Positions 56,921 through 64,000 of a stretch of 64,000 bases of DNA are shown piece by piece. This stretch comes from Nannocystaceae bacterium (GTDB taxonomy: Bacteria > Myxococcota_A > Polyangia > Nannocystales > Nannocystaceae): positions 54,046 to 118,045 of the forward strand of contig JAIBBS010000002.1 of NCBI GenBank assembly GCA_019694555.1, read 5' to 3'. Numbering within the stretch: the first letter of the stretch is position 1; every line of letters begins with the position of its first letter. Below the pieces are notes generated by a model that worked only from the letters and a program-made list of their open reading frames with translations, searched no databases and had not been told where the DNA came from. Made by a program: the position numbers and the translations under genes.

Positions 56921-58245
56921 TCACCCGACGTCGCCTGCTGCAGTCCGTGGGTCCCGCCGCCGCGCTGGCGCTGCCGTTCTTCGAGCTGATCTCGCCGCAG
57001 CGCGTGCGTGCGGCCGATGGCGTGGCCCAGCGCGTGATCGTGATGTACTTCCCCGACGGCGTCGCGGGCCCGAGCCAAGACGGCGAGCCCAGCCTGTGGC
57101 ACCCGACCGGCAGCGAGTTCGACTTCGTGCTGCCCGAGCAGCTCGCGCCGCTCGAGGCGCGTCGCGACGACTGCGTGTTCTTCCGCGGCCTGACGCTGGG
57201 TCCAACCGACAGCGGCAGCCACCCCGGCGGCGCGAAGAAGTTGCTCACCGCCACCGACGGCGGCAACGGCGTCTCGATCGATCACGTGCTCGCCAACGGC
57301 GTCGGCGCCGACGCACCGTGGCGCCACCTCTACCTCGGCGTCGCGGCCAACGCCGACGGTGCCAGCGGTGACAAGCTCATCAGCTACGCCAGCGCGGGTC
57401 AGAGCATCACGCCGCAGGACGATCCGCGCACCGCGTTCGAGCTGTTGTTCGGCCGGCCGGGCGATGTCGGCGAGCCGCAGGTCGACCCCGTCGCCGTCAG
57501 CGTGATCGACGGCGTGCTCGACGACATGGATCGCCTGCGCACGCGGCTGGGCAACGTCGAGCAGAGCAAGCTCGACCTCCACCTGCAGGCGCTGCGCGAG
57601 GTCGAGCTGCGCATCAAGGGTGGCGGCGCGGCCGGCGTCGCCGATTGCAGCGCGCCGAGCCTGTCCGCCGACGTGCCCGCGGCCGAGCTGTACAGCCCCG
57701 CGCGCTTCCCCGAGGTGATGAAGGCGCAGATCGATCTGATGGTGCTGGCGATGGCGTGCGGGCTGTCGCGCGTGGGCGTGCTGCAGGCGTCGCACCACAC
57801 CAGCGATCTGCTCATGAGCCAGTTCCCCGCCACCGAGATGTACGACCCCGGCTACGACATGCGCAGCCACCAGGCCTCGCACTACGGCCCGGCCCACGAT
57901 CCCGCGAAGAAGGAGTTCGTGGCCTACGTGCAGCAGGTGCGATGGTTCGTGGCGCAGTTCGCCGCTCTGCTCGAGGCGCTGCGCGCGGTGCCCGAGCTCG
58001 ACGGCACCATGCTCGATCACTCGATCGTGTTGCTGTGCACCGAGGTCTGCGACGGCAACACCCACCTGCACGACGACATGCCGTTCGTGCTCGCGGGTCG
58101 CGCGGGCGGCCGCGTCACCACCGGCCGACTCGCGACGCACGAGGGCGTGCGTCACGGCGGACTGCTCGCGGCGATCGGTCAGGCGATGGGCGCCGAACTG
58201 CCGAGCTTCGGTGACGCCGGCACGGCCGCGATCGCGTTGGGCTGA
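56917..58245 (+). CDS. DUF1552 protein, Tat-type signal
   Basis: 442 residues. Twin-arginine-like N-terminus (TRRRLLQSVGPAAALALP). The body fits DUF1552: RVIVMYFPDGVAGPSQDGEP, SGSHPGGAKKLLT, VMKAQIDLMVLAMACGLSRV, and a C-terminal STEVCDGN-like region. Exported in folded form if Tat is used. Starts within ATGA at the end of the DUF1592/1588 gene, so the two are translationally coupled and probably act together. Biochemical role unknown. Confidence 0.85.
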   Translation: MITRRRLLQSVGPAAALALPFFELISPQRVRAADGVAQRVIVMYFPDGVAGPSQDGEPSLWHPTGSEFDFVLPEQLAPLEARRDDCVFFRGLTLGPTDSGSHPGGAKKLLTATDGGNGVSIDHVLANGVGADAPWRHLYLGVAANADGASGDKLISYASAGQSITPQDDPRTAFELLFGRPGDVGEPQVDPVAVSVIDGVLDDMDRLRTRLGNVEQSKLDLHLQALREVELRIKGGGAAGVADCSAPSLSADVPAAELYSPARFPEVMKAQIDLMVLAMACGLSRVGVLQASHHTSDLLMSQFPATEMYDPGYDMRSHQASHYGPAHDPAKKEFVAYVQQVRWFVAQFAALLEALRAVPELDGTMLDHSIVLLCTEVCDGNTHLHDDMPFVLAGRAGGRVTTGRLATHEGVRHGGLLAAIGQAMGAELPSFGDAGTAAIALG

Positions 58246-58313
58246 GCGATCCGCGATCGCGCGGACCGACGGCGCGCCGAGTTTCGAGCGCGAACGTACA
58301 GCGGGTCGCGCGA

Positions 58314-58339
58314 CGTCCACGCTTTGCACGCGTTGGACG
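58314..58339 (+). terminator. Weak hairpin downstream of the DUF1552 gene
   Basis: CGTCCACGC and GCGTTGGACG pair with one bulged T and a TTTGCAC loop, 69 bases after the stop. No T-tract. Confidence 0.3.
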
Positions 58340-58463
58340 ACGCACCGCGGCGCACGCACGCGTGCACGCGCCATCGTGGTCGCCGGGAACCCACTCGCGA
58401 TCCGAGGCACGCAGTTTTCGAGAGCGCGATTCGTCATGTCGACGATGACGCTCCCCACCAACA

Positions 58464-58468
58464 CGAGG
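58464..58468 (+). promoter_or_regulatory. Ribosome binding site of the leader peptide gene
   Basis: GAGGA nine bases before the ATG at 58478. One of the few clear Shine-Dalgarno sites in the window, and the main reason to choose this ATG over the in-frame ATG at 58436. Confidence 0.65.
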
Positions 58469-58477
58469 AACATTCAC

Positions 58478-58687
58478 ATGTCGAACCAGAACAACGCGTT
58501 CACCGTTTCGCAGCTCACCGACGAAGAGATGGACACCACCGGCGCGGGCTAGGAGGGTTGGACCGCGGTCGCTGCGGGCGCTGCCGGTCTCGTCGCCATG
58601 GTCGTCGCGCCCGAGGCGATCGTCGTGGGCGCTGCGCTCGCGGCCTTCGGCGTCGAGATGGGCGTGCTCAACGAGCTCGTGAACTGA
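58478..58687 (+). CDS. Class II microcin/RiPP-like precursor interrupted by an in-frame TAG
   Basis: Codons 1-24 encode a leader starting MSNQNNAFTVSQ and ending LTDEEMDTTGAG. This is the pattern of double-glycine leaders (hydrophobic-x-x-acidic-acidic-hydrophobic...G-x-G). Codon 25 is TAG (58550-58552), exactly at the expected cleavage site. The same frame then stays open for 44 codons (58553-58684): EGWTAVAAGAAGLVAMVV, APEAIVVGAALAAFGVEMG, VLNELVN, TGA. About 89% of the core codons end in G/C, as in neighbouring genes. Possible readings: amber pseudogene, sequencing error, or readthrough. No dedicated transporter or immunity gene is in the window. Confidence 0.55.
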
Positions 58688-58691
58688 GAGA

Positions 58692-58708
58692 CCGGCAGCG
58701 AATGCCGG
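58692..58708 (+). terminator. Hairpin 1 after the leader-peptide gene
   Basis: CCGGCA-GCGAA-TGCCGG, a perfect 6-bp stem starting five bases after the TGA. Confidence 0.45.
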
Positions 58709-58714
58709 GCACGG

Positions 58715-58739
58715 GGAGAGGAAGCGGCGCTTCCTCTCC
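58715..58739 (+). terminator. Hairpin 2 after the leader-peptide gene
   Basis: GGAGAGGAAGC/GCTTCCTCTCC, perfect 11-bp stem with GGC loop. The strongest hairpin noticed in the window. Not followed by a T-tract. Confidence 0.6.
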
Positions 58740-58750
58740 AAAGACTGAGA

Positions 58751-58772
58751 GGCCAGCGGTCGAACGCTGGCC
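58751..58772 (+). terminator. Hairpin 3 after the leader-peptide gene
   Basis: GGCCAGCG-GTCGAA-CGCTGGCC, perfect 8-bp stem. It lies between two convergent genes and could serve either strand. Confidence 0.5.
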
Positions 58773-58841
58773 GTCGCTCGAGCGCTTCGGTGCGACCCGC
58801 GATCGTGACGATCCCGGGTCGCGCCGCGGCCCATCCCGCGC

Positions 58842-59657
58842 TCAGTAGCACTGGAACCACGCGGCGTGGCCGCACACGTACATCACGCCGCAGTCTCCGA
58901 GGTTCACGTCGGCGAAGGACTCGTCGAACTGCATGAAGTAGCCGTAGCCCGAGAGGCGCCCGGCGATGGGCGCCGCCTCGGCCGATTCGTCGTCACCCGA
59001 CTCGTCGTCGTCACCCGACTCGTCGTCGCCGTAGTCGTCGTCGCCGTACTCTTCGTCCTCGTCGCCCTGCAGCCAGATCGGATCGCCGCCCAGCCGCGCC
59101 GGCAGCTTCCAGATCGCCTCGCGCAGCGCGCCCAGCTGCGCGTCGTCGCTGGCGGCGGCGAAGACCCCCGCAGGCACGCGCACCGGCACCAACACGAAGC
59201 GCTTCTCGTCGCGCTCGCGCTCGCGCAGCGGCAGCGGCTCGCGGCACAGGCCGCGCGCGACCGCATCGGCGTCGAGGAACACCACGTCGGTGTGCGCGGT
59301 GCCGGGCTGCCAGCCCTCGTGGTAGCTGCTGTTGGACACGAACAGCATCACCGCGCGCGCGCCCTCGGGCGCGCCGATGCCGGTCACACCCGCGAGGTCG
59401 ATGGTGAAGACGTGCTCCATCCGCAGATCCGAGGGATCCCAGCCCTCGGGCCGGTCGCTCTCGCCGATGAGCGACTCGAGATCCGCGTAGCGCGGCCAGC
59501 TCTCGCGCGTCACCGCCAGCGGTGGACCCCACACGCGATTGAGCGTCTCGGCGCCCGCGGGATCGTCGAAGTCGGGGATCCACACCGTGGTGTCACAGTC
59601 GACGCCGCAGTCGGCGGCGAGCTGGCGGATGCGTGCGATCGTCTCGGGGTTGCTCAT
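58842..59657 (-). CDS. DUF1963-like protein with acidic insertion
   Basis: 271 residues, no signal peptide. DUF1963 features: FTIDLAGVTGIGAPEGARAV, MLFVSNSSYHEGWQPGTAHT, VVFLDADAVARGL, and a C-terminal SGYGYFMQFDESFADVNLGD. A ~30-residue Asp/Glu/Ser/Gly segment (DEDEEYGDDDYGDDESGDDD) interrupts it. The family is of unknown function and often cytoplasmic. It converges with the leader-peptide gene across three hairpins. Start is an ATG with no clear Shine-Dalgarno site. Confidence 0.8.
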   Translation of the reverse strand: MSNPETIARIRQLAADCGVDCDTTVWIPDFDDPAGAETLNRVWGPPLAVTRESWPRYADLESLIGESDRPEGWDPSDLRMEHVFTIDLAGVTGIGAPEGARAVMLFVSNSSYHEGWQPGTAHTDVVFLDADAVARGLCREPLPLRERERDEKRFVLVPVRVPAGVFAAASDDAQLGALREAIWKLPARLGGDPIWLQGDEDEEYGDDDYGDDESGDDDESGDDESAEAAPIAGRLSGYGYFMQFDESFADVNLGDCGVMYVCGHAAWFQCY

Positions 59658-59694
59658 CGTCGTGGCTCCGGGTCTGCCGAAGGCATGACGGTGG

Positions 59695-60378
59695 TCAGCC
59701 GTTCTTGTTGCGCACCCACTTCACGAACGCCGACTGCCGCCGCTCGAGGTCGCGGGCGAGCTCGGGATGCTCGTGGAGGAACTTGAGGTAGCCCCAGAAC
59801 GCGTTCTCACCGGTCGCGAGGTCGGCACCCAGGAGTTGACGCACGAGCGAGGACTCGGCGAGCTCGAGCTCGCGGGTCTCGAGCGAGCTCGGCCGGGTCT
59901 GCTTCACGGTGCCCAGCTGGCGCGGCTTCGCGATCGGCACGACCTTGGTGGAGCCGTCCACCAGCGAGACGTCGACGCGGAACGCCGCCGAGAACAGCAC
60001 GTAGTGGGTCATGCTGTGCGGGTTGGCCGCCATCGGGTGGAAGTACACCGCGACCGCGCGCTCCTTGGCCGGCCACGTCGTCGGGAACACCGGCGAGGTC
60101 TTCCACACCTTCTTCGGATCGAGCTGGTCGCTGACTGCGGCCTGCGCCAACTCGCGTGCGCGCTCGGGCGTCTTCACGGCGTAGTCACCCTCGATCTCCT
60201 TCTCCTCCTCGAGCAGGACCTTGCCAGGGTTGGCGTTGTGCTCGGTCGACACGAACGTGAACGCGTCGCCCGGCGGCGCCGTGTCGCTCGGCGGCGGCGT
60301 GGGTGGTGGCGGCTGCTGGGCGCGTGACGAACACGCGGCGACGAACACGAGCGAGAGGCAAGCCAGGCGCGAACGCAT
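59695..60378 (-). CDS. Lipoprotein of unknown function
   Basis: 227 residues. Lipobox VFVAAC (Cys16), then a Pro-rich linker. The mature domain is mixed alpha/beta with YFHPMAANPHSMTHYVLFSA and a C-terminal helix (ENAFWGYLKFLHEHPELARD). No family recognised. It lies 37 bases upstream of the DUF1963 gene stop region on the same strand and is likely transcribed with it. Promoter not evident. Confidence 0.65.
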   Translation of the reverse strand: MRSRLACLSLVFVAACSSRAQQPPPPTPPPSDTAPPGDAFTFVSTEHNANPGKVLLEEEKEIEGDYAVKTPERARELAQAAVSDQLDPKKVWKTSPVFPTTWPAKERAVAVYFHPMAANPHSMTHYVLFSAAFRVDVSLVDGSTKVVPIAKPRQLGTVKQTRPSSLETRELELAESSLVRQLLGADLATGENAFWGYLKFLHEHPELARDLERRQSAFVKWVRNKNG

Positions 60379-60543
60379 GTCCGCCAGCTTTGCGGAGTTG
60401 GGGCAGCCGCGCAAACCCGCCCGCGCGCGCGGGTGCGCCGGCCCACAGCGTCGCGCGGCCAGGACGTGCGTACGCACCCGTACGCATGGCCGCCGCGACG
60501 GTCGTACGTAGCCCGGCCGATGCGGCGCCACCGGGCCGCTCGC

Positions 60544-60549
60544 TAGGCT
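60544..60549 (+). promoter_or_regulatory. Putative -10 box (TAGGCT)
   Basis: GC-TAGGCT lies 22 bases before the GTG at 60572. The intervening leader contains GAGGTGA, a good ribosome site seven bases from the GTG. Confidence 0.4.
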
Positions 60550-60571
60550 GGAGCGGCTTCGAGGTGACGCC

Positions 60572-62260
60572 GTGCGACCGACGATCTGCGCACTGTTGAT
60601 TGCGACCTGGGCCACAGCCTGCCACCGTGGCAACGATCACGCCGACGACGCCGCGGACGGCGACGCGTCGGGCAGCGACGGCGGCACCGCGAGCGGCAGC
60701 GACGGCGGCGTGCCCGAGGGTTGCGAGCCCGACGCGCTGCTCGACCCCGGTCCGATGGACCTGCGGCGACTCACGCACCGCGAGTACGCGGCGACGATCG
60801 TCGACGTGGTCGCGGCCGACCCCGCGCAGGCCGAGGCCCTCGTCGCCACCTTCCCGCAGGACGTGGTCACGAGCAGCTTCGACAACGACGGGCTGCACCA
60901 GAGCATCTCGGTGCTGCTGGGCGAGCGCTACCTCGACGCCGCGCAGCAGCTCGCCGATGCGGTGCTCGCCGATGCCGGCCGCCGCGACCGCGTCATCGGC
61001 TGCGACCCCGCGGCCGGCGCGTCGTGCCTGCGCGAGTTCGTCGGCCGCTTCGGTCGCCGCGCGATGCGGCGGCCGCTGACCGACGCGGAGATCGACGCGC
61101 TGGTCGAGCTCGCGTCGAGCCAGTCCGAACCCGACGCGCAGGCCTCGATCGTGATCGAGACCGTGCTGATGTCACCGCGGTTTCTGTTCAAGGTCGAGCT
61201 CGGCACGCCCGATCCCGACCACCCCGAGCGCGCCAAGCTCGGCGGCTTCGAGATCGCCACGCGCCTGTCCTACTTCCTGTGGGGCACCACGCCCGACGAC
61301 GTGCTGCTCGACGCCGCCGCCGCGGGGCAACTCGACGATGCCGAGGGCGTCTCGGCCATGGCCGAGGCCATGCTCGACGACGGCCGCGTCCAGACCGCGA
61401 TGGCGCAGTTCGGCGCGCAGTGGTTCCGGCTCGAGGACATCGCCGGCCAGGCCCGCGACCCCGAGCAGTTCGCCGAGTTCGACGCGGCGCTGCAGCAGGC
61501 CATGGTCGACGAGCTGCAACAGCTGCTGCAGCGGCACATGTTCGGCGAGGGCGAGAACTTCCTCGATCTGTACCGCACGCGCTCGACCGCGGTGAACGAC
61601 GCGCTCGCGGCGATCTACGGCGTGACGCCGCCGGGCTCGAGCACGCTGGTGCCGATCGAGCTGCCCGAAGACGGCGAGCGCGGTGGGCTCTTCACCACCG
61701 CCGCGTTCGCGACCGCGTCGAGTCGCGCCGACGAGACCTCGCCGGTGCAGCGGGCGGTGTACGTGCGCAAGCTGGCGCTGTGCGATCCGCCACCGCCACC
61801 GCCGCCGGGCGTGCCGCAGGTGCAGCCCGAGGACGGCGAGTCGACCCAGGACGCGTTCGAGCGCCACATCGATCAGGGTGACAGCTGCGCGGGCTGTCAC
61901 CTGCAGCTCGACCCCATCGGCTTCGGGCTCGAGCGCTTCGACTCGATCGGCCGTCTGCGCGATGCCTACGCCAGCGGCGATCCGGTCAAGCGCGACGGCA
62001 CCATCACCATCGACGGCACCGAGCACGCGTTCTCCGGCGGCGTCGAGCTCGGCGCACTGGTGGCCGACAGCCAGGCCGCACAGCGCTGCGTGGTCACGCA
62101 CGCGTGGCGCTTCGCGCTGGGCCGCACCGAGGATCCCGCCGACGAGTGCAACCGCGAGCAGGTGCGCTTGCGCTTCGCCGACGCCGGCAACGACTTCCGC
62201 TCGCTGTTGCTCGCGCTGGTGCGCAGCGACGCGTTCCGCTACCGCCGCATCGAACCCTGA
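60572..62260 (+). CDS. DUF1592/DUF1588-type protein, second copy
   Basis: 562 residues from a GTG supported by GAGGTGA upstream. Short signal (CALLIATWATAC), Gly/Ser/Asp linker, then DUF1587-like (MDLRRLTHREYAATIVDVVA), DUF1592, and DUF1588 with single CAGCHLQLDPIGFGLERFDS, and the C-terminal DUF1585-like VTHAWRFALGRTEDPADECN. Unlike the copy at 54.8 kb it lacks the CBM48-like insertion. Exported; the CxxCH could bind heme c but a cytochrome role is unproven. DUF1552 partner follows after 19 bases. Confidence 0.85.
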   Translation: MRPTICALLIATWATACHRGNDHADDAADGDASGSDGGTASGSDGGVPEGCEPDALLDPGPMDLRRLTHREYAATIVDVVAADPAQAEALVATFPQDVVTSSFDNDGLHQSISVLLGERYLDAAQQLADAVLADAGRRDRVIGCDPAAGASCLREFVGRFGRRAMRRPLTDAEIDALVELASSQSEPDAQASIVIETVLMSPRFLFKVELGTPDPDHPERAKLGGFEIATRLSYFLWGTTPDDVLLDAAAAGQLDDAEGVSAMAEAMLDDGRVQTAMAQFGAQWFRLEDIAGQARDPEQFAEFDAALQQAMVDELQQLLQRHMFGEGENFLDLYRTRSTAVNDALAAIYGVTPPGSSTLVPIELPEDGERGGLFTTAAFATASSRADETSPVQRAVYVRKLALCDPPPPPPPGVPQVQPEDGESTQDAFERHIDQGDSCAGCHLQLDPIGFGLERFDSIGRLRDAYASGDPVKRDGTITIDGTEHAFSGGVELGALVADSQAAQRCVVTHAWRFALGRTEDPADECNREQVRLRFADAGNDFRSLLLALVRSDAFRYRRIEP

Positions 62261-62279
62261 GAGTCCCACGGAGCCCACC

Positions 62280-63707
62280 ATGAAGCTGCTCAGTCGACGA
62301 ACCTTGTTGCGTGGCGCCGGCATCGGCGTGGCGTTGCCGGTGCTCGAGGCGATGCTCGACGGTCGCGGGTTGCTGCACGGCACCGCGCGCGCCGGCGGTG
62401 CGAACCCGGCGCGGCTGATCCTCTTTCACTGGCCGCAGGGGCTGCCGGTCGCCTGGGGCGCCGCCGACGGCGGCTTCTGGTACCCGACCACCTACGGCAG
62501 CGGATGGACGGTCACGCCGGGGCTGCAGCCGCTCGCGGATTCGGGGTTGATCCCCGAGATCAACGTGATCGACGGCCTGACCTACCGCCAGATCTCGAAC
62601 CATGTCGGATCCCACGGCCACAGCGTCGCGTACATGACCGGCTACGCCGCGCAGCCCGAGTCGCCGGGCTCGTCCGAACCCACGACCGCGGGTCCCAGCG
62701 TCGATCAGGTCGCGGCCGCGCGCATCGGCGGCGCGACCAAGTTCCGCAGCATCACCACCGGGCTCTACGATCAGGGCGAGGGCTGGTGGTCGTGGTCCGA
62801 CGCGGGCGTGCGCGCGCCGCTCGAGCTCGACCCGGTGCTGCTGTACAACCGCCTGTTCTCCGATCTGCAGCTCGACCCCGACGCCGCGCTCGCGGCCGCG
62901 GCCCGCACCAAGAGCGTGCTCGACTTCGTCGCCGACGACATCGGCACGCTGCAGGGACAGCTCGGCAGCGCCGATCGCAGCCGCCTCGACGAACACCTGA
63001 CGACCATCCGCGAGCTGGAGAAGCAGCTCGACTTCACGCCCTCGGCCGACTGCTCGCTGCCGCCGCAACCCGGCAAGGTCGCCTACGGTGACGGCGACTG
63101 CGATGCCTACGCCAAGCTCATGGTCGACCTCGTGGTCATGGCGCTGCGCTGTGATCTCACCCGCGTCGCGTTCGTGTCGCTGGGCCCATCGCAGAACTAC
63201 CGCACGTTCCCGCACCTGGACATCCCATACACCTATCACAACATCTGTCACTCCGGCGGCGCCAACGGTGGACCCGACATCGACGCCGACGGTGGCGATC
63301 GCGACGCGCTGTACCGCAAGATCGCGCTGTGGCACATGCAGATGCTGGCGTACTTCCTCGATCGCCTGCGCGGCACCGACGAGGCCTCCAACCTACTCAC
63401 CGACGCCGCATTCGTCGCGTCGTCGGAGTTCTCCAGCGGCGGGCTGCACTACGAGGAGTTCGTACCCGCAATCGTCGCAGGCAAGCTCGGCGGCATGGAG
63501 ACCGGCAAGGTCATGGCGCTGCCGTGCAGCTTCCCCGAGGCGTGGCAGACCCCGCCGTGGTGCGGTCAGCCCGGGCCCAAGTCGGACGTGTGCATCAATG
63601 ATCTGTGGACCACCGCGCTGCGGGCTGTGGGTGCGTACGACGAGAGCGAGATCTTCGGTGACCCGACGCTGCCGACCAGTGCGATCGCGGGGCTGTGGAA
63701 CGGCTGA
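62280..63707 (+). CDS. DUF1552 protein, second copy, Tat-type signal
   Basis: 475 residues. Clear twin-arginine signal (LSRRTLLRGAGIGVALPVLE). Body: ARLILFHWPQGLPVAWGAAD, GSHGHSVAYMTGYAAQPESP, YAKLMVDLVVMALRCDLTRV, and VASSEFSSGGLHYEEFVPAI near the end. GGAG lies just before the ATG at 62280. Together with the preceding gene it repeats the DUF1592/1588-DUF1552 arrangement of 54.8-58.2 kb. Confidence 0.85.
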   Translation: MKLLSRRTLLRGAGIGVALPVLEAMLDGRGLLHGTARAGGANPARLILFHWPQGLPVAWGAADGGFWYPTTYGSGWTVTPGLQPLADSGLIPEINVIDGLTYRQISNHVGSHGHSVAYMTGYAAQPESPGSSEPTTAGPSVDQVAAARIGGATKFRSITTGLYDQGEGWWSWSDAGVRAPLELDPVLLYNRLFSDLQLDPDAALAAAARTKSVLDFVADDIGTLQGQLGSADRSRLDEHLTTIRELEKQLDFTPSADCSLPPQPGKVAYGDGDCDAYAKLMVDLVVMALRCDLTRVAFVSLGPSQNYRTFPHLDIPYTYHNICHSGGANGGPDIDADGGDRDALYRKIALWHMQMLAYFLDRLRGTDEASNLLTDAAFVASSEFSSGGLHYEEFVPAIVAGKLGGMETGKVMALPCSFPEAWQTPPWCGQPGPKSDVCINDLWTTALRAVGAYDESEIFGDPTLPTSAIAGLWNG

Positions 63708-63723
63708 GCGGGACCCCTCACCT

Positions 63724-63770
63724 TCCGGTCGCTTCGCGACGAGAGCCTCTCAGCATCCGCTGACAGGCGC
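63724..63770 (-). repeat. Two-hairpin 3' element, copy B
   Basis: On the minus strand, just after the stop of the last gene: hairpin TCAGC-GGAT-GCTGA, then GTCGC-GAA-GCGAC. Same order, loops and position as copy A at 24353-24396, but the first stem differs by a compensatory C-G to A-T change. Confidence 0.6.
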
Positions 63771-64000
63771 TCAGTCCGCGTCCTCGTCGTCGTCGGCCTG
63801 GTCGTCGTCGTCGTGCGCGGGCCGGTTGACCGCCTCCATCGCGCTCTGCGAGTCGTCCGACTCGAGCTGCACCCGCAGGCGTAGCGGGCGACCCGCGGCG
63901 TCGCGGTCGAGCCACACGTCGAACACGCCGTCGCCCCAGCTGGTGAAGAACATGCACGTGCGTGCGCCCGCGAGCTCGAGCTCGCCCGAGCCGGTGTCGG
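63771..64000 (-). CDS. C-terminal fragment of a DUF4241-like protein
   Basis: The frame is open to the window edge, so the start is missing. About 76 residues are seen: ELELAGARTCMFFTSWGDGV, FDVWLDRDAAGRPLRLRVQL, and an Asp-rich tail (DDDDQADDDEDAD). The TSWGDGVFDVW segment resembles the GDG motif of DUF4241 proteins; this is a weak match. The preceding DUF1552 gene converges with it. Function unknown. Confidence 0.5.
   Translation of the reverse strand, partial: DTGSGELELAGARTCMFFTSWGDGVFDVWLDRDAAGRPLRLRVQLESDDSQSAMEAVNRPAHDDDDQADDDEDAD

Noticed and set aside
58551..58600. AGGAGG overlapping the TAG as a restart site for the core peptide
   Set aside because: The next in-frame ATG is about 40 bases away, and the nearest TTG is out of frame, so simple reinitiation is unlikely.

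Overview
The window is about 70% GC with very strong third-position GC. It reads as chromosomal DNA of a myxobacterium, most likely of the Nannocystis/Plesiocystis side of the group. Supporting signs are the many Cys-rich or Ser/Thr/Gly/Asp-linker lipoproteins, thrombospondin-3-like and MopE-like Asp-rich repeats, a MYXO-CTERM-like tail on a peptidase, two DUF1592/DUF1588 + DUF1552 gene pairs, and many ATGA overlaps. This is inference from gene content. No rRNA, tRNA, CRISPR array, transposase, integrase or phage gene was recognised.

Layout. 1-5.6 kb: end of a TPR-like protein, two secreted proteins (thrombospondin-3-like; FG-GAP/UnbV) and a PiT phosphate transporter coupled to its DUF47 partner. 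5.8-24 kb: an envelope proteostasis-like block with a caspase/C13-like protein, a 2,084-residue alpha-2-macroglobulin with a CAEQ thioester, SppA, a TPR membrane protein, three PDZ proteins (one with a natural Gly4Ser linker), an esterase-like lipoprotein and an RRM protein. 24.4-29.1 kb: a 2-oxoacid dehydrogenase operon (E1alpha, E1beta, E2, E3); E2 and E3 look normal, while both E1 subunits lack expected active-site residues. 29.3-38 kb: a ferritin-like/low-complexity pair, several lipoproteins, an orphan TM-PAS-receiver protein, a universal stress protein and a somatomedin-B + Kazal protein. 38-49 kb: RlmKL, an M24 peptidase, AMMECR1 coupled to a large alpha/beta-hydrolase, an S46 dipeptidyl-peptidase and a beta-propeller lipoprotein. 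49-54.7 kb: a PPC-like lipoprotein with a 15-bp tandem repeat, a rifampicin-phosphotransferase-like enzyme coupled to its TetR regulator, and a Cys-rich lipoprotein. 54.8-63.7 kb: two DUF1592/DUF1588-DUF1552 modules. Between them lie a small leader-plus-hydrophobic-core peptide, three hairpins, a DUF1963 protein and a small lipoprotein.

The best candidate for something undescribed is at 58,478-58,687. A strong ribosome site precedes a 24-residue double-glycine-type leader, then an in-frame TAG exactly at the expected cleavage site, then 44 further codons for a Gly/Ala/Val-rich core with normal codon use. Three perfect hairpins follow. Other leads are a two-hairpin element placed directly 3' of two unrelated genes with compensatory stem changes, and a recurring TAnnnT box 6-13 bases from ten start codons, which suggests leaderless or near-leaderless transcription.
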